Shown here piece by piece: positions 1-8,468 of a stretch of DNA of 54,958 nt. The first letter of the stretch is position 1. Every line of letters starts with the position of its first letter. The DNA is from Bacteroidales bacterium (lineage in GTDB: Bacteria; Bacteroidota; Bacteroidia; Bacteroidales; GWA2-32-17): the NCBI GenBank assembly GCA_013314715.1, contig JABUFC010000022.1, positions 1 through 54,958 of the forward strand, written 5' to 3'. Position numbers and translations under genes: made by a program. The notes under the pieces were generated by a model. It made no database searches and was not told where the DNA came from. It saw nothing but the letters and a program-made list of their open reading frames with translations.

Positions 1-342
1 CCTTGTTGCCTGTCATTCCGATAAACATCCCGATGGTTTGGTTACCAACCGGAAAACCTGTCGTTTGGTTGGTTATATTTAAATAAGTGTTAATAGAATT
101 AAACTCGTGCAGGTGTAATGTTGTTCGAGGTACATAGGCTTCGCTCCAACCAAAGCCTATACCTATTTTATTTTTATGGTACAACCATACATTACACTCC
201 GAATATGAACATAATATTGAATATTGAGAAAACATTTTCAAAGGCGTAAATGCCATATAACTAATTGACAATAAATCTATTGCCCCCCCCCATGTATATT
301 CTGAAGGGCTTTACGAACGTTTGATTGGCTAATAAAACGCAT
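1..342 (-). pseudogene. start of a fibre/adhesin-like surface gene, frame broken at a G9 tract (partial, runs off the window)
   Basis: On the minus strand an open frame runs from the window edge to about position 310; its first ATG is at 256 and gives 85 codons. The visible protein includes NKIGIGFGWSEAYVP, then TLHLHEF and YLNITNQTTG. These resemble the repeat-rich fibre or surface proteins of Bacteroidota, in which a 'valid N-term, LHLHE, yl.iTN.tTG' pattern recurs; this is from memory and not a search. Upstream, ATG at 342 opens a 21-codon frame (MRFISQSNVRKALQNIH...) that enters the G tract and stops at 277. One more G, or two fewer, would fuse the two frames into one ORF from 342. The fused N-terminus has no clear signal peptide. 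It may be a phase-variable gene, a decayed one, or an assembly error. The nearby promoter supports transcription in this direction. Confidence 0.4.
283..291 (-). repeat. homopolymer tract, nine G on the coding (minus) strand
   Basis: Nine consecutive C on the plus strand, in a window where G/C runs longer than five are otherwise rare. It lies inside the 5' part of the partial gene at 1-342. Its length decides whether the ORF starting at 342 joins the long downstream frame: 7 or 10 G are in frame, 9 is out of frame. Confidence 0.8.
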
Positions 343-364
343 AAGTTGATAAACTAATTTTTTG

Positions 365-396
365 CAAAGGTAAAGCATATTTTTTTTATTGTCAAG
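365..396 (-). promoter_or_regulatory. predicted promoter for the partial gene at 1-342
   Basis: Reading on the minus strand, CTTG (396-393) is followed after 20 nt by TACCTTTG (372-365), a full match to the Bacteroidota -7 box TAnnTTTG. The -33 box matches three of four bases. The expected start is about 7 nt further on, about 15 nt before the ATG at 342. Confidence 0.5.
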
Positions 397-415
397 AGGC
401 AAATTTTTAAACTAC

Positions 416-472
416 GTTGTTATTGTATAGATGGTTGGTTTGAATTTACAAATGGTAGTTGTTATTGTATAG
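416..472. repeat. two 15-bp direct repeats in the 397-572 gap
   Basis: GTTGTTATTGTATAG occurs at 416-430 and again at 458-472, a 42-nt period, each followed by a TGGT-like string. The intergenic stretch 343-572 otherwise holds only the promoter above. I see no small gene or RNA in it. These could be operator half-sites or chance AT-rich similarity. Confidence 0.4.
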
Positions 473-572
473 TTGGTAAAATTGCAGATTGAAAAAGTTT
501 TTGATTTTTTATAAATCAGAATAATTGCAGACTAAAATCAGTTTACTTCTTATGCGAGAAATAAACAACCTA

Positions 573-935
573 TTAATTCTGGTGTTCTTGATGATTTTTA
601 TCGTCAGGGAGTTTACAACATGGAGGTAATTCTTCGTATGCAAATGGGTCGGCTTTTAAATCGTCTGCCTGATAGCCTACTTTTGAGATGGCTAAACGAA
701 TTTTATCCGGAGATGTTTTTTGGGGATTGTAAACAACTGTTACTTCTTTTGTTTTAAGATCAAGATTGGATGAATAGATACCTTTTTCGTAAGCTAACGC
801 TTTTTCGATTCGTTCCTTGCACATTCCACATTGAGCCGATGTTTTAATTTTAATTTCGCTTTTGTTTTGGGCATGAACCATAAAAGTTGCGATAAGAAAT
901 AAAATAAAGGTTAATAATTTAGATTTCATATACAT
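573..935 (-). CDS. secreted heavy-metal-associated (HMA) domain protein
   Basis: A signal peptide (about residues 1-23, ending VHAQ) is followed by one HMA fold with the metal-binding motif CGMC (C36, C39). The rest of the domain runs to about residue 95. The tail carries a second cysteine pair, PPCC (C106, C107), and a His-containing end. HMA domains bind copper or other soft metals, so a periplasmic metal carrier is likely. The start ATG overlaps the stop of the upstream TonB receptor gene as TAATG, so the two are co-transcribed and probably coupled. A second ATG at 929 (MKSKLL) gives an equally good signal peptide. The metal is not shown by the sequence. Confidence 0.85.
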   Translation of the reverse strand: MYMKSKLLTFILFLIATFMVHAQNKSEIKIKTSAQCGMCKERIEKALAYEKGIYSSNLDLKTKEVTVVYNPQKTSPDKIRLAISKVGYQADDLKADPFAYEELPPCCKLPDDKNHQEHQN

Positions 936-3184
936 TAAGATTTAGTTAGTTTATATCGAATACCAATGTAAAATAGACGTCCCATAATAGGTGCATAAAC
1001 CATTGATGCATCAAAATAGTTTCCAAATGGGTCGTCCGGAGCTATAATAGGGTGATGTTGGGTATAATTAAGCAAATTTTCAACACCTGTATAAGCATCC
1101 CACTGTTTAAAACGACGGGTAAGCTGTACAAATATCATTGTATAAGCCGGAGCCGATGAAGGGATTTGATAAGCATTTGGATTTGTAGAATAATCCGGCA
1201 ATGACGCCGAACTGTTCCATTGTGTAGTAATGTCAATGAGCCATTTTTCGTACCTTGTTGCATACGATACCGTAAAAAGTGCCTTAAACGGAACTACTAA
1301 TGGCTTTTGAATTAAATGACTGGTATAGCTTTGTTGTACATCGTTATAGCGACCAATCAAAGTTAAATCAAGGTGTTTTATCGGATTAGCGGTTAAGTTA
1401 ATTTGATAACTATTGCTATAACTTCTACCTGTAAGTTCGTAAATACTAACTTTTTGAGGATGGCTAACATTGTCAACTACAACCTGACTTGTAAATTCGG
1501 TTCTAAAAGCATCAACAACAATTTGAATGCTTTTTTCGTCGTTTATTTTTATTTTATGCGAAAAGCTTAAGCCTGCATTCCATGCTTGTTCGGGTTTTAT
1601 AGGGTTAAGAAAATACCATTTTCGTGCACTTACCATATAACTTAAATTTTCAGCTACGGGATAAGCAAAATGAGTGCCTTTTCCGCCAGAAAGACGCAAG
1701 GTTGTATTTTCGTTTATTTCGTATTTAAAATGAAGGCGAGGCGTATAAATCATTCCATACAAAAGGCTGTAATCGGCTCTAAAGCCGAACATTAAAGTAA
1801 TGATTTTTTGATAATCGTAAGTGTATTGAGCAAATATGCCAACTGTTTGATTGTTCATATTGAAAAGTGTGTCAAGATTGCTTACCTTCATTTTTTCATC
1901 AAGTAACGAGGCATTAAAGGAGGAACCAAGGTCAATTTTTTGGTCTTCTTTAAACAGATAACTATGGTAAATTAAGTTTGCATAAAGGCTTTTTTCGTCT
2001 GCATTATAATTATTTAAGCCAAAGAAAGCATCCTGAATATGATAAGCACCAGCAATTTGAATTCCTATGCTGGTTTCGTGTCGAGGTAGAATAAAGCCAT
2101 GCTTAGTGATGAGCTCAAAACGTTGGGTATTTATTCCTATTCCATATTTTTGTTGAGAGTTTTTGTCTGTTTTAGGATTAAATGACGCTAACCCTCCGGT
2201 TTTATCGTCTAACAAAATTTTTATTCCATATTGAAAATGTAATTTTCCTTCTTTTTCGTAATTAAATCGCTGAAATACGTTGAGTTGTTTAGATAAGGGA
2301 ATGTCCAAAAAATGATCGTGGTTGTGGTCTTGTTTAAGCAATTGCGATTCTGTATGAAGCAAAGTCATTATTGAAAAATTTTCGCTGATTTTTTGGGCAA
2401 TATCTAGATTCATTTCACCTCTTCCTTCGTTATTGGCATAAACATTTAAAAATAAGGGGTCAGATAAATGAGGTTTCTTAAATTCTGCATTTATTTGACC
2501 TGTAATAGATTCAAAGCCATTTATTACAGATGAAGTCCCTTTAGAAACCTGAATAGATTGCATCCATGTTCCGGGTACGTAAGTTAAACCGTATGAATAG
2601 GCTAATCCTTGCAATAAGGGCATATTTTCACCCAACAACTGCGTATAACTTCCTGCTAATCCAAGCATTTGAATGTGTTTTGCACCGGTAACAGCATCGC
2701 TGTAATTTACATCAACTGTTCCACTATTTTCGAAACTTTCGGATAAATTGCAACAAGCCAATCGTTGTAATCCAGTATTAGTAATAATTTCAGTTTTAAT
2801 GGGGTTAAGTTTATCAATGTGTTCTGCCTTTTGACGAGCAGTAACTTCTACCTCATTAAGTACTTGAATGGACTCGAGTACTATTTTTATGTTATTTTGT
2901 CCATCGACAATACGGAGCGTATCGGATTTATAACCCACAAAACTAACAATTAAATAGTTGGTTTCGGGAATGGTCGTTAGTTTAAATTTTCCGTTAGCGT
3001 CTGTAGTTGTACCTTTCTGAGAATCTTTCCAATAAACACTAGCTCCAACAAGTGGTTCAAAATGTACACGCCCTGCTTCTTTATGCTTTTCGTAAACATA
3101 GCCTGTTAATATATTTTGTGTAAAAGTAGCATTACTTATTAGTAATACTGAAAATAAAATAATAGAATTATAGCGGTTATTCAT
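935..3184 (-). CDS. TonB-dependent outer-membrane receptor, probably for a metal or metal complex
   Basis: A 749-aa protein with a signal peptide. It has an N-terminal carboxypeptidase-regulatory-like domain (about residues 24-110, GANGKF-type strand and FVGYKSDTL), a plug domain, and a C-terminal barrel ending in GRLFYIGIRYKLTKS. The plug carries a CC pair in LACCNLSESF, typical of a Bacteroidota receptor subgroup found beside HMA proteins. TonB receptors import ligands across the outer membrane using ExbBD energy. The partner HMA gene follows with a TAATG overlap. I placed the start at ATG 3184: a TTG at 3193 would also be in frame, but it lies inside the predicted -7 box. The role in copper or other metal uptake is inferred from the neighbour and the cysteine pair. 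Confidence 0.85.
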   Translation of the reverse strand: MNNRYNSIILFSVLLISNATFTQNILTGYVYEKHKEAGRVHFEPLVGASVYWKDSQKGTTTDANGKFKLTTIPETNYLIVSFVGYKSDTLRIVDGQNNIKIVLESIQVLNEVEVTARQKAEHIDKLNPIKTEIITNTGLQRLACCNLSESFENSGTVDVNYSDAVTGAKHIQMLGLAGSYTQLLGENMPLLQGLAYSYGLTYVPGTWMQSIQVSKGTSSVINGFESITGQINAEFKKPHLSDPLFLNVYANNEGRGEMNLDIAQKISENFSIMTLLHTESQLLKQDHNHDHFLDIPLSKQLNVFQRFNYEKEGKLHFQYGIKILLDDKTGGLASFNPKTDKNSQQKYGIGINTQRFELITKHGFILPRHETSIGIQIAGAYHIQDAFFGLNNYNADEKSLYANLIYHSYLFKEDQKIDLGSSFNASLLDEKMKVSNLDTLFNMNNQTVGIFAQYTYDYQKIITLMFGFRADYSLLYGMIYTPRLHFKYEINENTTLRLSGGKGTHFAYPVAENLSYMVSARKWYFLNPIKPEQAWNAGLSFSHKIKINDEKSIQIVVDAFRTEFTSQVVVDNVSHPQKVSIYELTGRSYSNSYQINLTANPIKHLDLTLIGRYNDVQQSYTSHLIQKPLVVPFKALFTVSYATRYEKWLIDITTQWNSSASLPDYSTNPNAYQIPSSAPAYTMIFVQLTRRFKQWDAYTGVENLLNYTQHHPIIAPDDPFGNYFDASMVYAPIMGRLFYIGIRYKLTKS

Positions 3185-3190
3185 AGACCG

Positions 3191-3198
3191 CAAAGATA
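3191..3198 (-). promoter_or_regulatory. predicted -7 box of the TonB receptor/HMA operon
   Basis: TATCTTTG on the minus strand fits TAnnTTTG exactly and ends 6 nt before the ATG at 3184, so the transcript would have almost no leader. No good TTTG was found 20 nt upstream. Confidence 0.4.
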
Positions 3199-3240
3199 AG
3201 TAATTTATTAATCTATTAAAATGATAGAGTTTTTTTTTGT

Positions 3241-4488
3241 TTATTTAACAACTAATCGTGCAGTTTTGCGGCTTATTTCTTTAATAATGATTTTGTTATT
3301 ACCAATAACTTTTTTTATAGCTTCATCAGTATAATGTCGTATAGTTATTAAAGTTAAATCTGTATTATACAATACATCGAATTGATTTTTCATAGCTTGT
3401 AAAAAAGCATTTAGTTTTCGCTCATCATAATCAACGCAAATACTAAAGCTTACTGCCGATTGCTGCATTAGGTTAACTTTAATTTTATGTTTTGCCAAAT
3501 AGCTAAATATAAGACTAATATTATTTTCGGCAATGAACGAAAAATCTTTAGGCATGATAGAAATCAATACCTGATGATATTTATAAATAAAGATAGGAGG
3601 TAATGCGATTTTCTCGTTTAAATTCTGAACTACGGTCCCTGCTTCTTGAGGAGCAAGAAAAGGCTTTACCCACAAAGGAATATTCTTGTTTTGAAGAGGT
3701 TTGATAGTTTTGGGATGAATGACTTGTGCTCCATAATAGGCTAACTCAATGGCTTCTTTGTAAGTAATTTTGTCTAATTTAACAGCCTCAGGAATAATGC
3801 GAGGGTCGGCGTTTAAAACACCCGGTACATCTTTCCAAATGGTTACTGCATTGGCATTGAGCATATAAGCCAAAGCTGCAGCAGTGTAATCGGAGCCTTC
3901 TCTGCCCAATGTAGTTGAATCGCCCATTTCGGTACCTCCTATAAATCCTTGGCAAAGATGTATGCCTTTTGTTTGAAAACATTGATTGATTTTAGGTGTA
4001 GATTTATCAAATAAAACACTGGCTTCTTTGTAATTCGCATCTGTGATTAATAACCTGCGAATGTCCCACCATGTTAAGACGATGCCTGCACTTCGCAAAT
4101 AATGTTCTACAATTTTAGATGAAATAAGTTCACCGTATGAAACAATTTGGTCGTATTCAAAATCGATATTGGATGAGGGTGTTGTATTTATTTTTTGTTC
4201 AAGTTTATTAAACCAAGTTTGGACTTCTTGAAAAACATTATCTGTTTGTTTAAATAACGAATTTAATATGTTAAAGTGAAATGTTTTTATTTCTTGTAAG
4301 GCCTCATATTTTTGAATGCTATTTTCTATGTAATAACGGTAAACCCATTCCAAGGCATTGGTTGTTTTACCCATTGCCGAAACAACAATTACCAAATGTT
4401 CGTTCTGATATTGTTTAATGATGGTTCCAACTCGTTCAATGCCTTGTGCGTCTTTTAACGAGGCACCGCCAAACTTAAATATTTGCAT
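3241..4488 (-). CDS. lysC: aspartate kinase (monofunctional)
   Basis: A 415-aa enzyme catalysing ATP-dependent phosphorylation of aspartate, the first step toward lysine, threonine and methionine. Visible motifs are KFGGASL at residues 5-11 (ATP/aspartate site), VSAMGKTTN near residue 37 and GREGSDYTAA near residue 195, the Bacteroidota form of the usual GRGGSD. ACT-type regulatory domains occupy about residues 300-415. There is no homoserine dehydrogenase domain, so it is not the bifunctional ThrA. The gene stands alone on the minus strand, 47 nt before the TonB operon promoter. The ACT region implies feedback control by an amino acid, but which one cannot be told. Confidence 0.92.
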   Translation of the reverse strand: MQIFKFGGASLKDAQGIERVGTIIKQYQNEHLVIVVSAMGKTTNALEWVYRYYIENSIQKYEALQEIKTFHFNILNSLFKQTDNVFQEVQTWFNKLEQKINTTPSSNIDFEYDQIVSYGELISSKIVEHYLRSAGIVLTWWDIRRLLITDANYKEASVLFDKSTPKINQCFQTKGIHLCQGFIGGTEMGDSTTLGREGSDYTAAALAYMLNANAVTIWKDVPGVLNADPRIIPEAVKLDKITYKEAIELAYYGAQVIHPKTIKPLQNKNIPLWVKPFLAPQEAGTVVQNLNEKIALPPIFIYKYHQVLISIMPKDFSFIAENNISLIFSYLAKHKIKVNLMQQSAVSFSICVDYDERKLNAFLQAMKNQFDVLYNTDLTLITIRHYTDEAIKKVIGNNKIIIKEISRKTARLVVK

Positions 4489-4506
4489 ACAGTAAATTTT
4501 GTGCTA

Positions 4507-4539
4507 AGGTATGAAATACCTATGCAAAATTCAAAAATA
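4507..4539 (-). promoter_or_regulatory. leader of the aspartate kinase gene: -7 box and a small inverted repeat
   Basis: TATTTTTG (minus strand, 4539-4532) fits the -7 consensus. Between it and the ATG at 4488 lies a perfect inverted repeat, AGGTAT-GAA-ATACCT (4507-4521), which could be an operator or a short hairpin. No convincing -33 box is visible. Confidence 0.35.
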
Positions 4540-4638
4540 GAGTGTCCCAAAAATTTAAAAAATGACAGAAATATAATTTTATTTCAAGTTTTACAAATTA
4601 AATAAATAAAAAATTTTTATGTAAAAAAATATTAAACT

Positions 4639-5049
4639 TTATAAATCCTGAAATACTCTTGCTAATGAAAACCCCGGTGCTTTAATGGTTAAATCGAGAA
4701 AGTATCCAAAAGGCGTTTGATAAACTTCAAAGCCAACATTTTTAAGTCGCTCTTCAATTCGGTTAAAAAGCTCAAGTGTAAATTCTGGCGTAGCTTTACT
4801 CTCTGATAGGTGTGCAAAAGAATGTAACACTATTTTGTTTGTATTATTCTTGCGACATATCCATTTAATATTATTCAAAAGTTTTTTAGTAACGTCGTGT
4901 TCGGGTAGCATATCTTTTTCTTCGGCTTGAATAAAAGCCACTTGCACTTCATTAAAATTTTTCGATTCGTTTACGTCAGGAAATTTTTCTAATGCTTTTA
5001 CCGTAGGAGTATAGCCAAATTCTGTACAATAAATAAACAATACTTTCAT
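4639..5049 (-). CDS. free-standing threonyl-tRNA synthetase editing domain protein
   Basis: The 136-aa product from ATG 5049 (MKVLFIYCTEFGY) matches along its whole length the N-terminal editing domain of archaeal-type ThrRS (tRNA-Thr_ED family). The diagnostic strings are VLHSFAHLSESKA and VYQTPFGYFLDLTIKAPG, near the middle and end. That domain has a D-aminoacyl-tRNA deacylase-like fold and removes serine wrongly attached to tRNA-Thr. Here there is no catalytic or anticodon-binding domain, so it would act in trans. The frame extends upstream to 5172 but that part covers both divergent promoters, so 5049 is the better start. Substrate and activity in this organism are inferred. Confidence 0.82.
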   Translation of the reverse strand: MKVLFIYCTEFGYTPTVKALEKFPDVNESKNFNEVQVAFIQAEEKDMLPEHDVTKKLLNNIKWICRKNNTNKIVLHSFAHLSESKATPEFTLELFNRIEERLKNVGFEVYQTPFGYFLDLTIKAPGFSLARVFQDL

Positions 5050-5063
5050 AATGAACATTTTTG

Positions 5064-5071
5064 CAAAAATA
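5064..5071 (-). promoter_or_regulatory. predicted -7 box of the editing-domain gene
   Basis: TATTTTTG on the minus strand (5071-5064), with CTTG 20 nt upstream (5095-5092). The expected start is a few nt before the ATG at 5049, which supports that start. Confidence 0.45.
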
Positions 5072-5109
5072 GGGATACTGTTTAAATATGCCAAGTAAAT
5101 TATTCTGAT

Positions 5110-5117
5110 TAACTTTG
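5110..5117 (+). promoter_or_regulatory. predicted -7 box of the UDP-GlcNAc 2-epimerase gene
   Basis: TAACTTTG fits TAnnTTTG. It overlaps an in-frame ATG at 5115, which therefore cannot be the start of a transcript made here. The next ATG at 5136 is the likely start. The -33 region (TATG, 5087-5090) is weak. Confidence 0.5.
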
Positions 5118-5135
5118 CATGAAATTCATTTAAAG

Positions 5136-6272
5136 ATGGTAAAACTATTAAACATTGTAGGCGCACGTCCACAAATTATTAAGGCGGCTGCTTTGAGTCG
5201 TGCAGTAAAAAAATACTATGCTCATCAAATTGAAGATATCATTGTACATACCGGGCAGCATTACGATTATAATATGTCTCAAGTGTTTTTTGAAGAGTTA
5301 GAAATACCCAAGCCACATATAAACATGGGAGTAGGGAGTGGCAGCCATGCAACTCAAACAGCCCAAATAATGTTAAAAACTGAAGAGATTATTCAATCTG
5401 AAAAGCCCGATATTGTTGTGGTTTATGGAGATACTAACAGCACTTTAGCAGTAGCAATAACAGCTGCCAAAATGCACTATCCGGTTGCCCATATTGAAGC
5501 TGGTTTACGTTCGTTTAACAAAACAATGCCCGAAGAAATTAATCGTATTACATGCGACCATGTCTCCACTTTGCTTTTTGCACCTACTCAAACTGCTATA
5601 AACAATTTGAAAAACGAAGGTTTTAAATTAACCCAAACGACCTTTGATATTGACCATCCTGCCATTTTAAAGAGTGGCGATATTATGTATGACAATGCTC
5701 TTTATTTCAGCAATAAAGCCACTAAACTTGCTTTTTTAGATAAAATAAAAGGTGAATTTGCATTGGTAACTATTCATCGCGAACAGAATACCGATAATAT
5801 AGATAATCTGAAGCAAATAGCAAGCCTGCTAGTCCAAATTGCCGATGAGCAACAAATCAATATTGTTTTTCCTATTCATCCACGAACAGTGAAAGCCTTA
5901 TTGCAACATTTGCCCGAAATGAAAGCTCGATTAGATACACATCCGCTCATTCATTTAATAGAGCCGGTTTCGTATTTAGAAATTCTTGCTCTTTTAAAGT
6001 CTTGTAAAATCGTAATGACCGATTCAGGCGGTTTACAAAAAGAAGCATATTTTATGCAAAAGCCATGTATTATTTTACGAACCGAAACCGAATGGGTCGA
6101 AATTGTTGAGCAAGGAGCGGGGAGAGTTACTGATATAAACCCGATAAAAGTAAAAGAAGCGGTGCAGTATTTTATACAGCATGCAGATGATTTAAAATAT
6201 GCACCTGTATTTGGCGATGGTCATGCAGCTGAATTTATTTGCAAAAACATATTGAATTATTTGAATGAATAA
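5136..6272 (+). CDS. wecB: UDP-N-acetylglucosamine 2-epimerase (non-hydrolysing)
   Basis: A 378-aa cytoplasmic enzyme interconverting UDP-GlcNAc and UDP-ManNAc, which supplies ManNAc-type sugars for surface polysaccharides. Family motifs are GARPQIIKAAAL at the N-terminus, HTGQHYDYNMSQVFF, VYGDTNSTLA, HIEAGLRSFN with MPEEINR, TIHREQNTDN and DSGGLQKEA near residue 300. Length is normal. The start is set by the -7 box just upstream. It is a lone gene ended by a strong terminator, but the glycan locus at 9425-15801 may use its product. The GlcNAc preference is by family. Confidence 0.93.
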   Translation: MVKLLNIVGARPQIIKAAALSRAVKKYYAHQIEDIIVHTGQHYDYNMSQVFFEELEIPKPHINMGVGSGSHATQTAQIMLKTEEIIQSEKPDIVVVYGDTNSTLAVAITAAKMHYPVAHIEAGLRSFNKTMPEEINRITCDHVSTLLFAPTQTAINNLKNEGFKLTQTTFDIDHPAILKSGDIMYDNALYFSNKATKLAFLDKIKGEFALVTIHREQNTDNIDNLKQIASLLVQIADEQQINIVFPIHPRTVKALLQHLPEMKARLDTHPLIHLIEPVSYLEILALLKSCKIVMTDSGGLQKEAYFMQKPCIILRTETEWVEIVEQGAGRVTDINPIKVKEAVQYFIQHADDLKYAPVFGDGHAAEFICKNILNYLNE

Positions 6273-6317
6273 CATTTGCGAGACTTTTGCATCTAATTCG
6301 TGCTATATACTAAAAAA

Positions 6318-6348
6318 CAACAGGCTGCCCTTTTGAGACAGCCTGTTG
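6318..6348. terminator. bidirectional terminator between wecB and the M13 peptidase gene
   Basis: A perfect 10-bp stem, CAACAGGCTG (6318-6327) with CAGCCTGTTG (6339-6348), and an 11-nt loop. A-rich sequence precedes it and T-rich sequence follows, so it can serve both convergent genes. Confidence 0.9.
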
Positions 6349-6365
6349 CTATTTTTTGTTTTATT

Positions 6366-8402
6366 TTACCATATTTTTAGGCGGTTTTCGGGTTTTACAT
6401 AACGTTTGTCAGTAGGTTTAATGTTAAATGCCGTGTTAAATTCTTCGAAATGATAAATTGGAACATTTACGCGAACTTCGGCCGGTGAGTGAACGTCTTC
6501 TTTCAGACGGCGTTGCAATTCCTGTAAGCGGATATTTTGCCTCCATACATTGGCAAACGACAAATAAAAACGTTGAATGGGTGTAAAACCATCAATAGGC
6601 TGTTCATTGCCTTTAAAAGTTTTCTTTAATGCATCAATGGCCAAACTTAAACCACCCATATCGGCAATGTTTTCGCCTAAAGTTAGCTTACCATTAACAT
6701 TTAAAGAGTCGTTAATTTTATAGGCTTCGTAAACAGGAATAAGTTTATCGGCTTTAGCTTTAAAATTAGCGGCATCTTTTTCGTTCCACCAATCATTGAG
6801 ATTACCGTTTTTATCGTACTGACGTCCTTGATCATCAAAACCATGAGTCATTTCGTGACCAATAACTACACCTATCGCTCCATAGTTTACAGCATCATCG
6901 GCTTTGGCATTAAAGAAAGGCGGTTGCAAAATAGCAGCCGGGAATACAATTTCGTTCATATTAGGGCTATAATATGCATTTACAGTTTGTGGATACATAT
7001 CCCATTTCTGGCGATCGACGGGTTTGTCAATTTGCGAAAGCATATAATCCACATCAAAACGTTCTGCTGCTAATACATTTAATACAAAAGGTTGTTCTTT
7101 TATTTCAACCTGAGAATAATCTCTCCATTTATCGGGATAACCAATTTTTAAGTTCATAGCATCAAGTTTCTCAACAGCTTTTTGTTTGGTTTCGTCGGTC
7201 ATCCAATCGAGTTTTTGAATATGTTCACGGAACGTAGCTTTTAAGTTTTTAACCAATTCGAGCATTCTGGTTTTTGATTCTTCGGGAAAATATTTTTGTA
7301 CATATAATTTGCCGACTGCTTCTCCTAGCATGTTGCTTGTTAGTTCAACTACTTTTTTCCAACGGTCTTTCATTTTAGTTTTACCAGATAATACGGTACC
7401 ATAGAAATCAAAACTTGTTTTTTCAATATCTTTATTCAAATAAGATGCACAATCGTTAATCAAATGGAAAGTATAATATTGTTTCCATTGTTCTATTGGG
7501 ATAGATTTGTACATTTTATTCAATTCAGTAAAAAAGTTGGGTTGACCAATATTGAGTGACTTAATATCGCTTTTGCCCAATGCAGTAAAATATTCGTTCC
7601 AATTAAAATTGGGAGTGAGTTTTTGCAATTCTTCTACGGTCATTTTGTTGTAAAGTTTTTTGGGGTCACGCATTTCAACACGTGTCATAGATGCTTTAGC
7701 CATTTGAGTTTCGATATCGAAAATGTTTTTGGCTATTTTTTCAATTTGATCTTCTGGATAAAGTTTGGCCACTTTTAACAAATTAACAATATATTTCTGA
7801 TATTCATCGCGTAACATTTTCGAAACATCGTCTTGGCTAGTGTAATAGTCGCGGTCGGGTAAGCCTAGCCCACCTTGAAAGATTTGAGCAATAACCATTT
7901 CGCTGTTTTTCTCATCTTGTCCAGCATATAAATAAAATGGAGCAAATATGCTATTATGATGCATTTTGCCAAGAAAAGCAGCAAAATCCTTATAATCTTT
8001 TAGTTGGTTAATTTCATCAAAATAAGGTTTTAAAGGTTCGATACCACTTTTTTCAATGGCATTGGTATCCATTCCAGAACTATAAAAGTTCAAGATTTTC
8101 TTTTGTTCGTCGTTTAAATCTTTTTTCTTTGTAAGCTCATCGAATAAATCTTTAAGCATTTGGGTATTCTGCTGATCTAACTGATTAAAAGCTCCATAAA
8201 CAGAATACTCGTCTGGAATCGGATTGTTTTTTTTCCATCCACCAATGGCGTACATATAAAAATTATCGCCCGGTTTGTAAGTGGTATCCATATTAGCTAA
8301 GTCGATACCCTCATTTTTTTTACCATTGGGCTCGTTGAGTGAACAACCGCCTAATAATAAGCCACTTAAAGCTACAATTGACATAAAATTGTTTATTTTC
8401 AT
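6366..8402 (-). CDS. pepO: M13-family zinc metallopeptidase, lipoprotein
   Basis: A 678-aa neprilysin/PepO-like endopeptidase. The N-terminus is a lipoprotein signal with lipobox LLGGC, so the enzyme is membrane-anchored outside the cytoplasm. The catalytic zinc motif is VIGHEMTHGFDD near residue 518, and the third ligand region is ENIADMGG near residue 574. NAYYSPNMNEIVFPA, conserved before the active site, and the family C-terminus ending RLKIW are also present. Length is usual for bacterial members. It is probably monocistronic, with a -7 box at 8424-8431 and the terminator at 6318-6348. Substrates, likely small peptides, are not known. Confidence 0.93.
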   Translation of the reverse strand: MKINNFMSIVALSGLLLGGCSLNEPNGKKNEGIDLANMDTTYKPGDNFYMYAIGGWKKNNPIPDEYSVYGAFNQLDQQNTQMLKDLFDELTKKKDLNDEQKKILNFYSSGMDTNAIEKSGIEPLKPYFDEINQLKDYKDFAAFLGKMHHNSIFAPFYLYAGQDEKNSEMVIAQIFQGGLGLPDRDYYTSQDDVSKMLRDEYQKYIVNLLKVAKLYPEDQIEKIAKNIFDIETQMAKASMTRVEMRDPKKLYNKMTVEELQKLTPNFNWNEYFTALGKSDIKSLNIGQPNFFTELNKMYKSIPIEQWKQYYTFHLINDCASYLNKDIEKTSFDFYGTVLSGKTKMKDRWKKVVELTSNMLGEAVGKLYVQKYFPEESKTRMLELVKNLKATFREHIQKLDWMTDETKQKAVEKLDAMNLKIGYPDKWRDYSQVEIKEQPFVLNVLAAERFDVDYMLSQIDKPVDRQKWDMYPQTVNAYYSPNMNEIVFPAAILQPPFFNAKADDAVNYGAIGVVIGHEMTHGFDDQGRQYDKNGNLNDWWNEKDAANFKAKADKLIPVYEAYKINDSLNVNGKLTLGENIADMGGLSLAIDALKKTFKGNEQPIDGFTPIQRFYLSFANVWRQNIRLQELQRRLKEDVHSPAEVRVNVPIYHFEEFNTAFNIKPTDKRYVKPENRLKIW

Positions 8403-8423
8403 AAATAATTAATTAATTTGGTT

Positions 8424-8431
8424 CAAAAATA
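8424..8431 (-). promoter_or_regulatory. predicted -7 box of the M13 peptidase gene
   Basis: TATTTTTG on the minus strand, about 21 nt before the ATG at 8402. There is no clear -33 box at 20 nt. Confidence 0.4.
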
Positions 8432-8468
8432 GTTATTCTATGACGAAAAAATACATGATAAGTTACAA

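Noticed and set aside
5050-5172. N-terminal extension of the threonyl-tRNA editing gene to 5172
   Set aside because: It runs across the divergent -7 boxes and into the epimerase gene; the domain begins cleanly at ATG 5049.
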